NCBI RefSeq assembly: GCF_047663525.1
Contig: NC_092590.1
Coordinates: 4,050,001-4,114,000 of the forward strand
Origin: Anas platyrhynchos
Lineage: Eukaryota; Chordata; Aves; Anseriformes; Anatidae
Length of the DNA stretch: 64,000 nucleotides
Direction: 5' to 3'
Part shown: one piece after another, positions 1 to 10,988 of the stretch
Position numbering within the stretch: position 1 is the stretch's first letter
Layout: every line of letters starts with the position of its first letter
The notes under the pieces: generated by a model
Databases searched by the model: none
The model's input: the letters and a program-made list of their open reading frames with translations, nothing else
Told to the model about the DNA's origin: nothing
Position numbers and translations under genes: made by a program

Positions 1-1943
1 AAAAATGAGGGCTCAGCTGGTGAGGGAGAAGGATGCAATGCAAGCTTTTCTCTCTATACAGGGGGTGTTTCCACATCATCTCAGCTGTGACCATTCCTGC
101 TGTACTCCCCTTTTCCCAGCTCTGCTCCACTCCTGTTTTACCTGCAACAATTACATGGGCCAGCGAGGAAGCTTATTGGTGGCACTTTCTCTTCCATGTC
201 CTATGCCCCTTGACTTTTTTTTCCTTCTCCTCCCCCCAGAGTACATCTTCTAAGCCTAAGCTGCTACAACAACCAGTGTGGCCAAAGCACTGCTAGCAAT
301 CAAGGTAAGTACAAAGTATGAGATCAGTTAATCATTTGTTATCTTTACAATGCAGTAGCTGAAGCTACAGGGTAGGCAGTCCAATAATCTGTACAACCCC
401 CAAGGTGCTCATCTTCTCCTAAACTGATCATTAGTTATCCAGAGCATATCAGCATATGAAATTCTTCATTGTTAAAGGCAACCAATCTCACACAAGTGTG
501 AGCTCTGAAGCTCTGGTCCATCTCAGACCCATGAAGTTTAAGATGCCTGTAAAACACATGTTAAATCTTAAGCAGATTTAAGGCCTGATCCTGCTTTCAG
601 TGAAAGCCAACTTCTCAAGTTCTTGGAATTCAGATTCAACTGTTCACAACACTGACCAAAACAGGCAACCTTTACAAATGCACTGTTCTGCCTTAAGCAC
701 TACCTCTGTCCCAAGGCAGAAATATGAGTCCAATCCAAGGGGCAGTAAAAAATGCCTTCCATAAATTGAATGGAGGCAAAAAGTGCCATCAAGTTGCTGG
801 TCAATCAATGAATGCTATAAAGCTTAGATGCAAAATATCCCTATCCTCATCTTCCTTGCTCTGAAATGACTGTGACCTCTCATGCAGAGAGAATAATAAG
901 ATGGGGATGCAAATGACACAGAAAACCTACAAGGTACACACAAGTTAACTCTAGAAAAAAACACTCAGACAGAAAGCAATGCTTACCACCTCTTGTCAAG
1001 GTTTTTGAGTAGTTACCACCACCATGATCTTGAGGAAAAAATGATTTTGAAAAAAAAAATTGATTTTTTTTCATCTTGATTTTGAAAAAACTTGGACGTA
1101 CAGCCATCAGATCACACAGCTGGCTCCTGATGCCCTTTCCCCCCAGAAACCTCCTTTCTTTCAGGCCACAGCCTCCCACATCACCTTGTATCCCACTCGA
1201 AGCACGGTTCCCAGCAGATAAGTTGCTGCACTACCACCAAACCATGCACTGGAACCCTTCATGCTGGAGCATGAAGATATTGTGGGGCAGGCAGTCAATT
1301 TTCCACACAAGGGCCAAAAAGAAATCAATTCTCCATGGACAGGGACAGGTCTGGCTGCTGGGTGACAGCAGAGGTCCGGGACACTCAGCCAAAGCACAGA
1401 CCTGCAGGCATTAACAATGCAGCATGTTTGTCGTGTTGGCCATTAGCATCAACTGCACTCAACGACAAGTTATCTGAAAAACAGGTTTGCCATCAAGGAA
1501 GGGAGGGCGTTTTCACTGCTGGGGCACAGAAACAGCTCATGGAGCTGCTGGGGTGTGGACATGTTGGAGTTGCACACAACTAAGCAGAGCTGGCTGTCTC
1601 CCCATGCAGCAATTACTGAGTTGTAAGTTGGTCATAATGGTGTTCCAAGTCCACTCAGATATCAGTTGTTAGATCTTGTGTTCAGTCCTTTCCTTCCCTC
1701 TGTTGGAGCTCCTCCCATACAATACGGTTAAAGACGTTTGCTCACATCTGAGTGATATGAACTCCCCACTTAAATGCTAAAGAAATCAGATCCAACTTTT
1801 TAAAGTAAGGGAATACTCCTGAAAAAAAACGCTTTCCATTTTTCCAGAATTAAATCATAATAATTATCATCTCACAACCAAACCTCAAAATCTACTTCCC
1901 TTCTATCTTTTCAGATCTTTTTCCACAGAAACTGATGAGGGGG

Positions 1944-1947
<4 letters not shown>

Positions 1948-1975
<28 letters not shown>
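1948..1975. repeat. T28 homopolymer
   Basis: An uninterrupted run of 28 T. It could be the tail of a minus-strand retro-insertion, but no body is recognisable beside it. Confidence 0.9.
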
Positions 1976-3103
1976 GATACTGAAATGTTTTGCTGCCTGC
2001 TTTTTCTTGGAAATGCAAGGGAAAGAAAGGAGTAACTTTAATATGGTAGATTTCTAGTATGGCCTTTCTGGTAAGATGCTTCCAAGTTAAAATCTGTCAT
2101 TTTTGAGAAGCACAGAAGAACAGCAAGTTTGCAGTTTTTCATCCCAGTTTCTAAAAGATTTCCACCAATGCAAATGCATTCCCGGAACAAACTGCAGCTC
2201 TCTGAACATATCCAGTGCTCCACCCCTTCCAGTACCGCAGGTGGAGAAGGGGCATGAGTTAGCCCAGGGCACTTCAACTTCACCTCCCCAGCAGAAGCCA
2301 GAGCTGCTGAACAGATGCACAGAGGGAGGCAATCTCCCTCTGAGCTATACAGGGCCCTTTACTGACAGCCAGCAGCCAAGACCATCTGAACCAGTTATTT
2401 TTCCAGTAGTCTTTTCTTTTGTTTTTCACTCCCCTACAACACACACGTATGAAGGACGTGAGGCCCCTCGAGGGTTGTGTCCTACTTACTATTGGCAACC
2501 GTGTCTGCTTCAGAGTGCTCACTGAGGCTTTGTCCATTGAAGCCACTGGATAAGCCTTTTATTTAAGAACTAATTTGTTACAAAGAATGATCTCTTACAT
2601 TTGGTTGTTGTTTGTCCAGAGAGTTCCTTTGTCATTTACTTGCTTGGTGCAAGGTATTTACTGAACTCTGCTTTCCTGGCAGCAGAACAGAAAGTGCTTG
2701 GACTCAATTCATTAGTGTTTAATGTCATACGCGTAGTAAGATCCACCACTTTACAAGAACAACAAATGTTGTCACCATACCATGCTGCAAGCAAAAGATA
2801 AGAATAAGAGAAAATGTACTAATTATCATCTTTGTTAGATACCTGCCAATGCTAACTTCACTGTATATGGCCATTATAACCTTCCTTTCAACTCTACTAG
2901 CGCAGCTCATAAAATCTGCCTCTGCCGTATTGCACTGTCTGCTCAGAGGCACATCCCGAAGGTTTAAAAAGATGGATTCTTCATAAGAACGCCACAAGAT
3001 AAGAAACAACTACCCCTCCAGCTTCAGCAAAACCACAACTCAGTCACACAAGCACACACCCACTGTTTCATCTTCATAAGCATGTAACAGCACATAATCA
3101 ACA

Positions 3104-3113
3104 CCCCCCCCCC
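3104..3113. repeat. C10 homopolymer
   Basis: Ten consecutive C in otherwise mixed sequence. It is a likely length-variable site. Confidence 0.9.
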
Positions 3114-5097
3114 AACTCCTGATCTAAGCAGGTGTATTTGTTGCACACCCCTGCCTAACACAAGACAGCATTTCAGCTGGGCAAGAGCTTGAGCTAGTAT
3201 CAGAAAAATCTTAAGAGCATATTACTATTCATTTTTTCCAAAGAAAACAATTATCTTCCAATGTTTTCCAGCTTCTGGTTAAGAAAGTGTTTTCTTGGAA
3301 CGGTTTTAAAAAATGAATTGCCAGGAATGGAGCTATCAATTAACATCATGAAAGAAGAACTGCATGCATTTGGGTAAGTGTGGAGGAAGTGAAGGGAAAA
3401 AAAGGACTGGTAATAAAGGGGTAGACCAGAAAATGAGTGTTGTTTCCTGTGAACTGCCTTATGTATGTTGGCACCTTTTCCCAGCTTTTAAAAGGAGAGA
3501 CAGTCTAGAATAAAATTCAGCAGTACAGACTTGAATGGTAACAGCAAACTTAGACCCTGGCAATTATTAAATAAGAACATAATTAATTATTTCTTCAACT
3601 GAATAGTCCTGAATCCTACCACAAATCAATCAGCTCTTCTTGCCTAAGAAGCTGTGACTCTATTTTAGCTCAATAAAAACAAAATCAATGAAGGCCAATT
3701 ATAGCCCATCTCCTTAGAGTACGCAAATAGTGCGCCGTATAGATGGGCCTCTATTGCTTAGGGCACTGCCAGGAAAGATGCTCGGCAGGCAAAACGTAAA
3801 CGTGAGCTGGTGCTGACCCCTAGCTGTGTGTGCTGTAAAACGCCAGCTTTTCTCCCACTTAATGAAGGTTATGCAAAATTAGCAGACAGTATGTGCCCCC
3901 CAGCAGTTGTTCATCAGCTTACCACTCAGTATTTTAAGATGCAGAAAGTCCACAAATGCGTCTCAGATCACAGATTCCCGGGTAGTTACGAGAAACAGTG
4001 CATGAGGGAATTACAGAAATGTGACAGTGTACTTTCCTTTCATCATCTGAGACTATGAGGAAAAGGTGCTTTAAGAATATGTAAATGTATCACAAGAAAA
4101 GGATTTCATCACACTGCCACGTAAATCAATTAAACATATCACCCTCTCAAAAGGGGACAGAGAGCTCTGTGTGCGCAGAACAGATTTCTGGCTACAAGCA
4201 CAGGCAGTTTTACACTTCTACCGTACTACTACCATGCTAATCTGAGCCTGCTTTCCCTCCGACAACACACCAGGTGACAAACTAACCAAACCTAAATCCA
4301 TGGCCCTTCAGAAAGATTTTTCGTCTTCCCTCTGAAAATTGTGAAGGAAAAGTTTATCAAAATTTTCACACGTACCATACGACTCTACAGCTGTCTGGAG
4401 ACAAGAGGCTACTGCAAGATGAACTGAGGAGCTGAAGCTTTTTCCTGCCAGTTCTCCACTGCTGTGCACAGCCCCTCCACCTGGGAGCACTGACTGCAAC
4501 CATGAAAATGTCCATGTGGTATGCACACAGTGGACAAACGTCTTCCATCCCCCAGGATCCATGTTCCCCAAAAATCTGGCATGCCTGGCTCACTCTGCAA
4601 TAGTTTTCTCACAACAGACAATTATTCCAGCTCAGGAATCACCTGCAGGGGCTGAGTCTGCTTCCACATTCTCTGGCTGCAGTCCAAGCACACTTTTGGC
4701 CAAAAGCCTGCTGCATGCTGGCTTTCTGCCCCTGTAGTGGAACTCTGTGCTTAGCTTTATGGACTATTTTGATTGGCAGCTTCATCTTAGCATGTCTTGA
4801 TTGCTTACCTAAAAATGAGCATTTTTGCACTGTGGCCCAAAACAAAATTTTATCTTCCTCTTTAAATGCTGTGACATCTCTAACGTCAAGAACCATAAAA
4901 GCCTTAGAACTGAAACTCTGAAAGTAAAAGAAGTACAACATTAATTTATAAGCCACTATACGCAATATAAAGCACCCTCTTCACACAGCTTTGAAAGTAA
5001 CATGATGCTCAATAGCATAATAGTCTTCTTGAAATAGTATCCTGAGCAGTTTGTTTTACCTCTTTGCTAAGTGTGAAATAACCACTCTCATTTCAGG

Positions 5098-5775
5098 ACA
5101 TGCATGCACGTATTTGGCTTAAGTGGCAAGGGTTTTGCGGTGGGGGGCTGCAGGGGTGGCCACTGTGAGAAGAGCCCAAAAGCTGCCCCATGTTGGACAA
5201 GAGCCAGCTCCAGATGCTCCAAAAAGGAGCTGCTGCTGGGCAGAGCTGAGCCAGTGAGCAGCGCTGGTAAAGCCTCTGTGAGAGCAGATTAAAAAAAAGG
5301 GGGGAAAAATAACCCATGTTGGAGCAGTTCTTGAAGAGCTGCTGCCTGGGGGCAGCCCCCACCGGACCAGTTTGGGAAAGACAGCATCCCATGGGAGGGA
5401 CCCCACAAGGAGCAGGGACAGAGAGGGAGCAAGATGAAGCAGCAGAAGGTGAAGTGCTCTGGACTGACTGCAGCCCCTTGCACCGCTTGGGCAGATGAGA
5501 TGGGAGAGGATGGACAGAGAAGGTGTTATCTGCTTTCAGTTTCTCAGTGTTCTAGTCTGCTAGTAATGATCATACTAACCTGCCTATGGTAAGTCTGTTT
5601 TACCCCTGACAGCAGTTTGTGAGCCCTGTTCCCATCCTACTCTAAACCCATGAGCCGTTTTCTATTCCATTTTCCCTTGCTGTTCTTTTGAGGACGGAGT
5701 GAGAGTGGCATGGTGGAGCTGAGCTGCCCATCAGGGTGAAACCACAGCATGCACACCATGAGAAAGCTGTTTGAG
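5098..5775 (+). mobile_element. Degenerate avian ERVL-type LTR-like interspersed repeat
   Basis: This is a G+C-richer block inside AT-rich flanks. From left to right it has a G-rich stretch near 5140, an AGCCAGCTCCAG tract near 5200, an A-rich box at 5287-5312 in the position of a TATA-like element, a GGACTGACTGCAGCCCC tract at 5461-5477, and a GTCTGTTTTACCCCTGAC tract at 5593-5610. I recognise this order as that of a common bird LTR-type repeat of the ERVL class. The family assignment rests on memory of the repeat, not on a search. No open frame is meaningful. Both ends are approximate. Confidence 0.5.
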
Positions 5776-7234
5776 ATACTGGAGTAAGGGAATTGTGTAA
5801 GCTGTAATGAGATGTGCTGGAATTGTCATCACATGCCCATGAAAAAATTTTCAGGGCTATCACAGGCATTCTCAAGACAGCACTTGTGCTGTCACATCCT
5901 GGGATGTATTTCCTCTGTTTTCTCTCTGGGTTACAACCAATTCAAATAGCAATTTTCTTAGTGGCTGAGAGTTTTACTCACTACAGACTCCATCTTCTTG
6001 AGGAACCAGAGATGTATCTAAGCAACGTTATTCTTTATCTAGTTATTCAGATAGCTCCCTGCCCCACAACAGAGAGCAACAAGCCTGTTGGGAGTAACAG
6101 AACTTGCTATGAATGCAGCAACCCATAAATTGGGCTAAAATGTAATACAGTGCAAGCCCCAACAGCTCCCCCATTTGTACAGTTTCAATGCTTGCTCAAC
6201 TTTATTTCAGCAGGTGATGTGGCAATATGTGCTAGCTGAAAGATGAATGCAGCTTAATGTCCCAAACTGTTAAGCCACCTCAACTTTGCAAAGTTAGCCA
6301 GTAGGGATTCAAATAAGTATTTTTATATTTTTGACAATAAGCCTGTGCTTGGCTGGCTTCTATTATTTCTATAATCAAATTTACTATGATTTAACCAGCT
6401 CAAGCTCAAACTGTTTGCTAAATTGGTGCATGTTTCCACCAGGAGGAGGTAAAGGGTCTTATTTGCTTCTATGTAATTAAGCAAGAGCAGCAGTACTGCA
6501 GCAGCGCAGCTGCCAGCAAGGAGGGCTGGGAAACACCTACCCCAGATCTCTATGAAGAGGAACCTGTCAGAGGAGCGTTAACATTAGAGAATCATGAAAA
6601 TCCCCATCTCCCTACTACGCTGAGCCACAAAGTTTTTAAGGTATCCGTGCACACAATGGTGCTTTTTCATGTTTGTTTATTTCATTTTATTTTATTTTAA
6701 CTGCAAAGCTTACAGAGGTTCAAGCACAAGCTAAGAACATGTATGTTTTGGTATAAATCTACAGCAACCTTCATCTGTATTTATTAAGTAACATGACTAC
6801 ATTTTTATTCTTTTTCAAAAATAATTATAGCTCATCCTGGCTGCAAAACTTCTGTTTATCCAAAGAGCTTGAAGAACATTACCAATAAATTGGTAATGGA
6901 CACAATGGACCTGGAAATATTCGCCATCCAGAAGTATCTGTCACCTAGGAGTGCTCTGAGAAAAAGCTCAAAGAGCTTTTTGCCAAGCAGTGAGAGATGC
7001 AAAAAACGAGGCCAGTCGTTTCATACCAGGAACATGACAGTAGCATACACCTAAGGTTTATTTGTGTTTTTCATTAATCACAGAGGAATTTCAAAGCAGT
7101 GAAAACGATCTTTGATGGCGAAGATTTTGCCAATGAGTTCTGCAGTGTTTTGGGTTCTTCAGCGCTCTAGGCTGTGTCGAATACACCAATAAGCTGCATT
7201 TGAAAACAGAACTGAGTATGTTTATTATTTTGCT
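5776..7234. other. Non-coding stretch
   Basis: AT-rich sequence with no exon or repeat body that I can identify. A T/A-rich tract of TTTTA-type units lies at about 6678-6702. Confidence 0.55.
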
Positions 7235-8110
7235 CAGTAGTCGAGGCCGGTACCCACCAGGCCCGGTGAGGGGCACCCCACGCATTGTAACTGTGTGCTC
7301 CAGGCGGAGGTATTGCACCTGTGTGAGGTGCGAGCAGGTGGAAGGTCTGCTCAGCATGGTGGCAAAGCCAAGAGACCATGGAGATACCGCACAATTGGTG
7401 GTGGACGCCCTGCTCTGTCCCTGTCAGGTGGGGGGGCAACCTGAGGGATGGGGAGGGTTGGGAGAGGGCCCCTGCTTGGTACCATGGGCAAACCCCCCTG
7501 ATGCTTCCCTCGCGTCCCCAGGTCCCCCTAAGCAGTAGGTTTATAGCACTAGACATTGAAGGGGAGGTAAGTGAGGAAGCAGGGGAAGGTTCCCCTAAGA
7601 GGTTACCAAGGAACTGCCTCTGCCGGGAAAGAAAGGTGGTTGTGGGAGGCGACTCCCTGCTCAGGGAAATGGAGGGCCCCATTTGAAGACCAGACCTGAG
7701 CCCTAGGGAAGTGTGCTGCCTACCTGGGACCCAGGTCAGGGACATAACTAGAAAACTCCCCAAGCTGGTTCACCCCACTGATTACTACACATTACTCGTA
7801 GTTCAGGTGGGCAGTGATGAAATCGCTCATAGAAGCCTCAAAACTATGAAAAGAGATTTCAGGTGTTTAGGGCGAATAGTTGAAGGAACAGGAGCACAAA
7901 TCATGTTTTGTTCTATTCCTTCTAGGGAGATGAAGGACACGGAGTGGGCTAGGAAAACACAGGTAATGAGTAAAAGGCTGAGAGGCTGGTGTCGAGACAG
8001 GAACTTTGGGTTCTTTGACCATGGAGCAGTTTACTCGACCTGTTGTCAATGGATGGTACTCACCTGTCTCAAAAGGGGAAACAAATCCTAGCACAGGAGC
8101 TAGCAGGACT
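7235..8110 (+). pseudogene. CR1 ORF1 remnant, SGNH/esterase-like
   Basis: Two readable segments in the same frame (7378-7686 and 7687-8091) are split by a single TGA at 7684-7686. The first segment ends in a V-V-G-G-D-S-L-L-R motif, the block I nucleophile signature of SGNH esterases. The second keeps a VGSD-type block III. The block V region, where a D-x-x-H pair is expected, now reads W-M-V-L-T-C, so the catalytic Asp/His are lost. The upstream part (from about 7290) is in a different frame, which implies an indel near 7370. The CR1 ORF1 esterase domain is established knowledge; its loss of function here is inferred from the missing residues. Confidence 0.72.
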
Positions 8111-8239
8111 TGCAGACAGAGCTTTAAACTAGCTGTGATGGGGGAAGGGGGTAAAACAGGGCTCACCAGGGAAGTGCCTTGGGGAACAATGCTGAAGCTG
8201 GGGGTGAGGCGGATGTCTCGTCTGAAGCACATCTACACC

Positions 8240-10925
8240 AGTGTATGCACCAGGGGCAACAAACAGGAGGAGCTAGAAGCAATTGTGTGACAGGCTAACT
8301 ACGACCTAGTTGCAGTAACTTAAATATGGTGGGATCACTCCCATGACTGGAGTACTGCGATGGGTGGCTACGAGCTCTTCAGAAGGGATAGACAAGATAG
8401 GAAGGGTGGTGGCATGGCTCTTTATATGAAAGTGTGTTTTGATGTTGAAGAGCTTGATGCTTGGGAATGATAAAGTTAAGTGTTTATGGATAAGGATCAG
8501 GGGTGACATCATGGTGGGGGTCTGTTATAGACCACCTAATCAGGACGAAGAGATGGATGAGGCATTCTATGAGCAGCTTGCAAAAGTTAAACGATCACCA
8601 GCACTCATCCTTGTGGGAGACCTCAACTTTCCTGATATACGCTGAAAGTATAATACTGCGCAGAGAAAGCAGTCCAGGAGGTTTCTAGAGTGTGTGGAAG
8701 ATGGCTTCTTGACACAGCTGGTTCAAGAGCCTACTTCTAGAGGTGCCCCACTAGACCTGCTCTTCACTAACAGAGAAGGATTGGGGGGAGATGTGAAAGC
8801 TGGAGACTGTCTTGGGCAGAGTGACCATGAAATTGTAGAGTTTTCTATCCTTGGTGATGTCAGAAGGGTGATGTCAAGACAGCAAAAGTGCTGTCTTGAA
8901 CTTCCAGAGGGCAGACTTGACTTATTCAGGACACTTGTTGCAGGGGTCCCTTGGGAGTCACTCCTGAAGTTATCCTGAAGGGGTCCAGGAAGACTGGATG
9001 CTCTCCAAGATGGAAATGTTAAGGACACAGGAGCAGGCTGTTCCTGAGTCCTGTTAAGGCGAGACAGAGGGGGGGAAGAACAGCATGGATGAACTGGGAA
9101 CTTTTATTGAAACTGGGAGAAAAATAGAGTCTACCTCCTCTGGAAGAAGGGACAGGCTACTTGGGGCGACTACAAGGAAGTTGCTAAGATATGCAGAGAG
9201 GAAGTTAGAAAGGCAAAAGCCCAGCTTGAATTCAGATTGGCCACTGCAGTAAAAGAGAATAAGAAATCCTTTTACAAATATATTAACAGCAAGAGAAGAA
9301 TCAAGGAAAATTTTCATCCTTTACTTGATACAGCAGGGAATGTGATCACTGAGGATAAGGCTGAGGTTCTCAACACCTTTACATCTGTCTTCAATAGTCA
9401 TTCAGTTATCCTCAGGGTACTTTACACTCTACCTGAATCACAGGGGATGTCCAGGTCAGAGAATCCTGCCCTGTGATCCAGGAAGAGACAGAGACGTGTT
9501 CCTCCATCTGGAATTTCACAAGTCCATGGGAGCAGGTGATCTCCACCCTAGGGTGCTGAGGGAGCTGGTGGAGATAATTGCCAAGCTGCTTTCCACCATC
9601 TATCAGCGTTCCTGGTTATCTGTAGAGGTCCCAGAGGACTGAAGGCTTGCCGATGTGACTCCCATCTACAAGTAAGGAGGACCCAGGGAACTACAGGCCT
9701 ATCAGCCTGACCTCGGTTCCAGAGAAAGTCATGAATCAAATCATCTTGGGTGAGATCACACAGCACATGCATGGCATCCAGGGGATCAGGCCCAACCACC
9801 ACGGGTTCATGAAAGGCAGGTCATGCCCGTCCAGCCTCATCTCCTCCTATGATTGTGTGACCAGACTGGTAGATGAGGGAAGGGCTGTTGATGTAGTCTA
9901 GTTAGACTTCAGCAAAGCCTTTGACATGGTCTACCACAGTACTCTACTGGGGAAACTGGCTGCCCATGGCCTAGACAGGTACACTCTGGGTAAAGAACTG
10001 GCTGGAGGGCCGTGCCCAGCGGGTTGTGGTTAATGGAGTTAAGTCCAGCTGGCATCCTGTTACAAGTAGTGTCCCCCAGGGGTCAGTACTGGGGCCTATT
10101 TTGCTTAGTATCGTTCTTGATGACCTAGATGATGGAACTGAGTGCACCCTCAGTAAGTTTGCAGATGACACCAAGTTGGGAGGTAGTGTCGATCTGCCTG
10201 AGGGTAGGGTGGCCCTTCAGAAGGATCTGCATAGGCTGGACTGCTGGGCCGAAACAAACAGTATGAGGTTTAACATGACCAAGCGCCAGGTCCTGCACTT
10301 TGGCCGCAGTAACCCTATGCAATGCTATAGGCTTGGGGCAGAGTGTCTAGAAGACTGAAGAGGAAATGAACCTGGGAGGGTTGATCAATACTCAGCTAAA
10401 CATGAGCTGGCAGCATGCTCACGTGGCATCCTGGCCTGTGTCAGGAATATCATAGCCAGTATGAGCAGGGAGGCGATTGTCTGCCTGTACTCTGCTCTGG
10501 TGAGGCTGCATCTTGAGTACTGTGTTCAGTTTTGGGCCCCTCAGTACAAGAAGGACATTGAGACCCTGGAGTGCGTCCAGAGAAGGGCAACAAAACTGGT
10601 GAGGGGTCTGGAGAACATGTCTTATGAGGAGCGGCTGAGGGAGCTGGGATTGTTCAGTCTGGAGAAGAGGAGGCTCAGGGGAGACCTCATTGCACTCTAC
10701 AACTTCCTGAAGGGAGGCTGTGATGAGGAGGGGGTTGGCCTCTTCTCCCAGATAACTAATGATAGGACTCAAGGAAATGGCCACAAGTTGCACCAGGAAA
10801 AACTTTTTCTCTCAGAGAGTGGGCAGGTGCTGGAATGGCCTGCCCAGGGAGGTAGACTCACTGTCCCTCGCTGTGTTCAAGAAGCAGTTGGACAAGGTGC
10901 TATGAGATATGATTTAGTAGCTTAG
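8240..10925 (+). pseudogene. CR1 ORF2 remnant (endonuclease plus reverse transcriptase)
   Basis: Fragments in changing frames match CR1 ORF2. Endonuclease pieces include V-C-Y-R-P-P-N (8518-8538) and V-G-D-L-N-F-P-D (8612-8635). S-D-H-E lies at 8820-8831. The linker and RT start at 9160-9476. The RT palm runs over 10026-10358 with S-K-F-A-D-D-T-K-L at 10153-10179, and the thumb/C-terminal part over 10461-10925. Stops include a TAG at 9899-9901 and many indels. It cannot encode an active protein. Confidence 0.85.
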
Positions 10926-10988
10926 TGGGTAGTATCGATGATAGGAGTATGTTCTTGTAAGTCCTCTCCAACCTTGTGTTTCTATGAT

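Larger units (their letters stand above)
1..5097. other. Non-coding stretch, no gene recognised
   Basis: I found no recognisable exon, RNA gene or CR1 body here. Open frames of 60 to 140 codons occur on both strands (the longest at 2103-2525) but show no family resemblance or splice context. Visible structure is limited to a T run (1948-1975) and a run of ten C (3104-3113). It is probably intergenic DNA downstream of GPAT3. Confidence 0.6.
7235..10988 (+). mobile_element. CR1 LINE, nearly full length, decayed
   Basis: A non-LTR retrotransposon on the plus strand about 3.75 kb long. In order it holds an ORF1 remnant with an esterase-type GDSL start motif (7648-7659), the ORF2 endonuclease region (about 8260-8980), the linker and reverse transcriptase (9160-10360) with the FADD catalytic box at 10159-10170, the C-terminal ORF2 segment (10461-10925), and a CR1-like 3' end (about 10945-10988). 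Most CR1 copies in bird genomes are 5'-truncated, so one reaching into ORF1 is less common. Stops and frameshifts break both frames, so it is dead. The 5' boundary is approximate; the 3' end is placed where the TTTCTATGATT tail stops. Confidence 0.88.

Noticed and set aside
2103..2525. 140-codon plus-strand frame near the left end
   Set aside because: No motif, and the opposite strand is similarly open; treated as chance.
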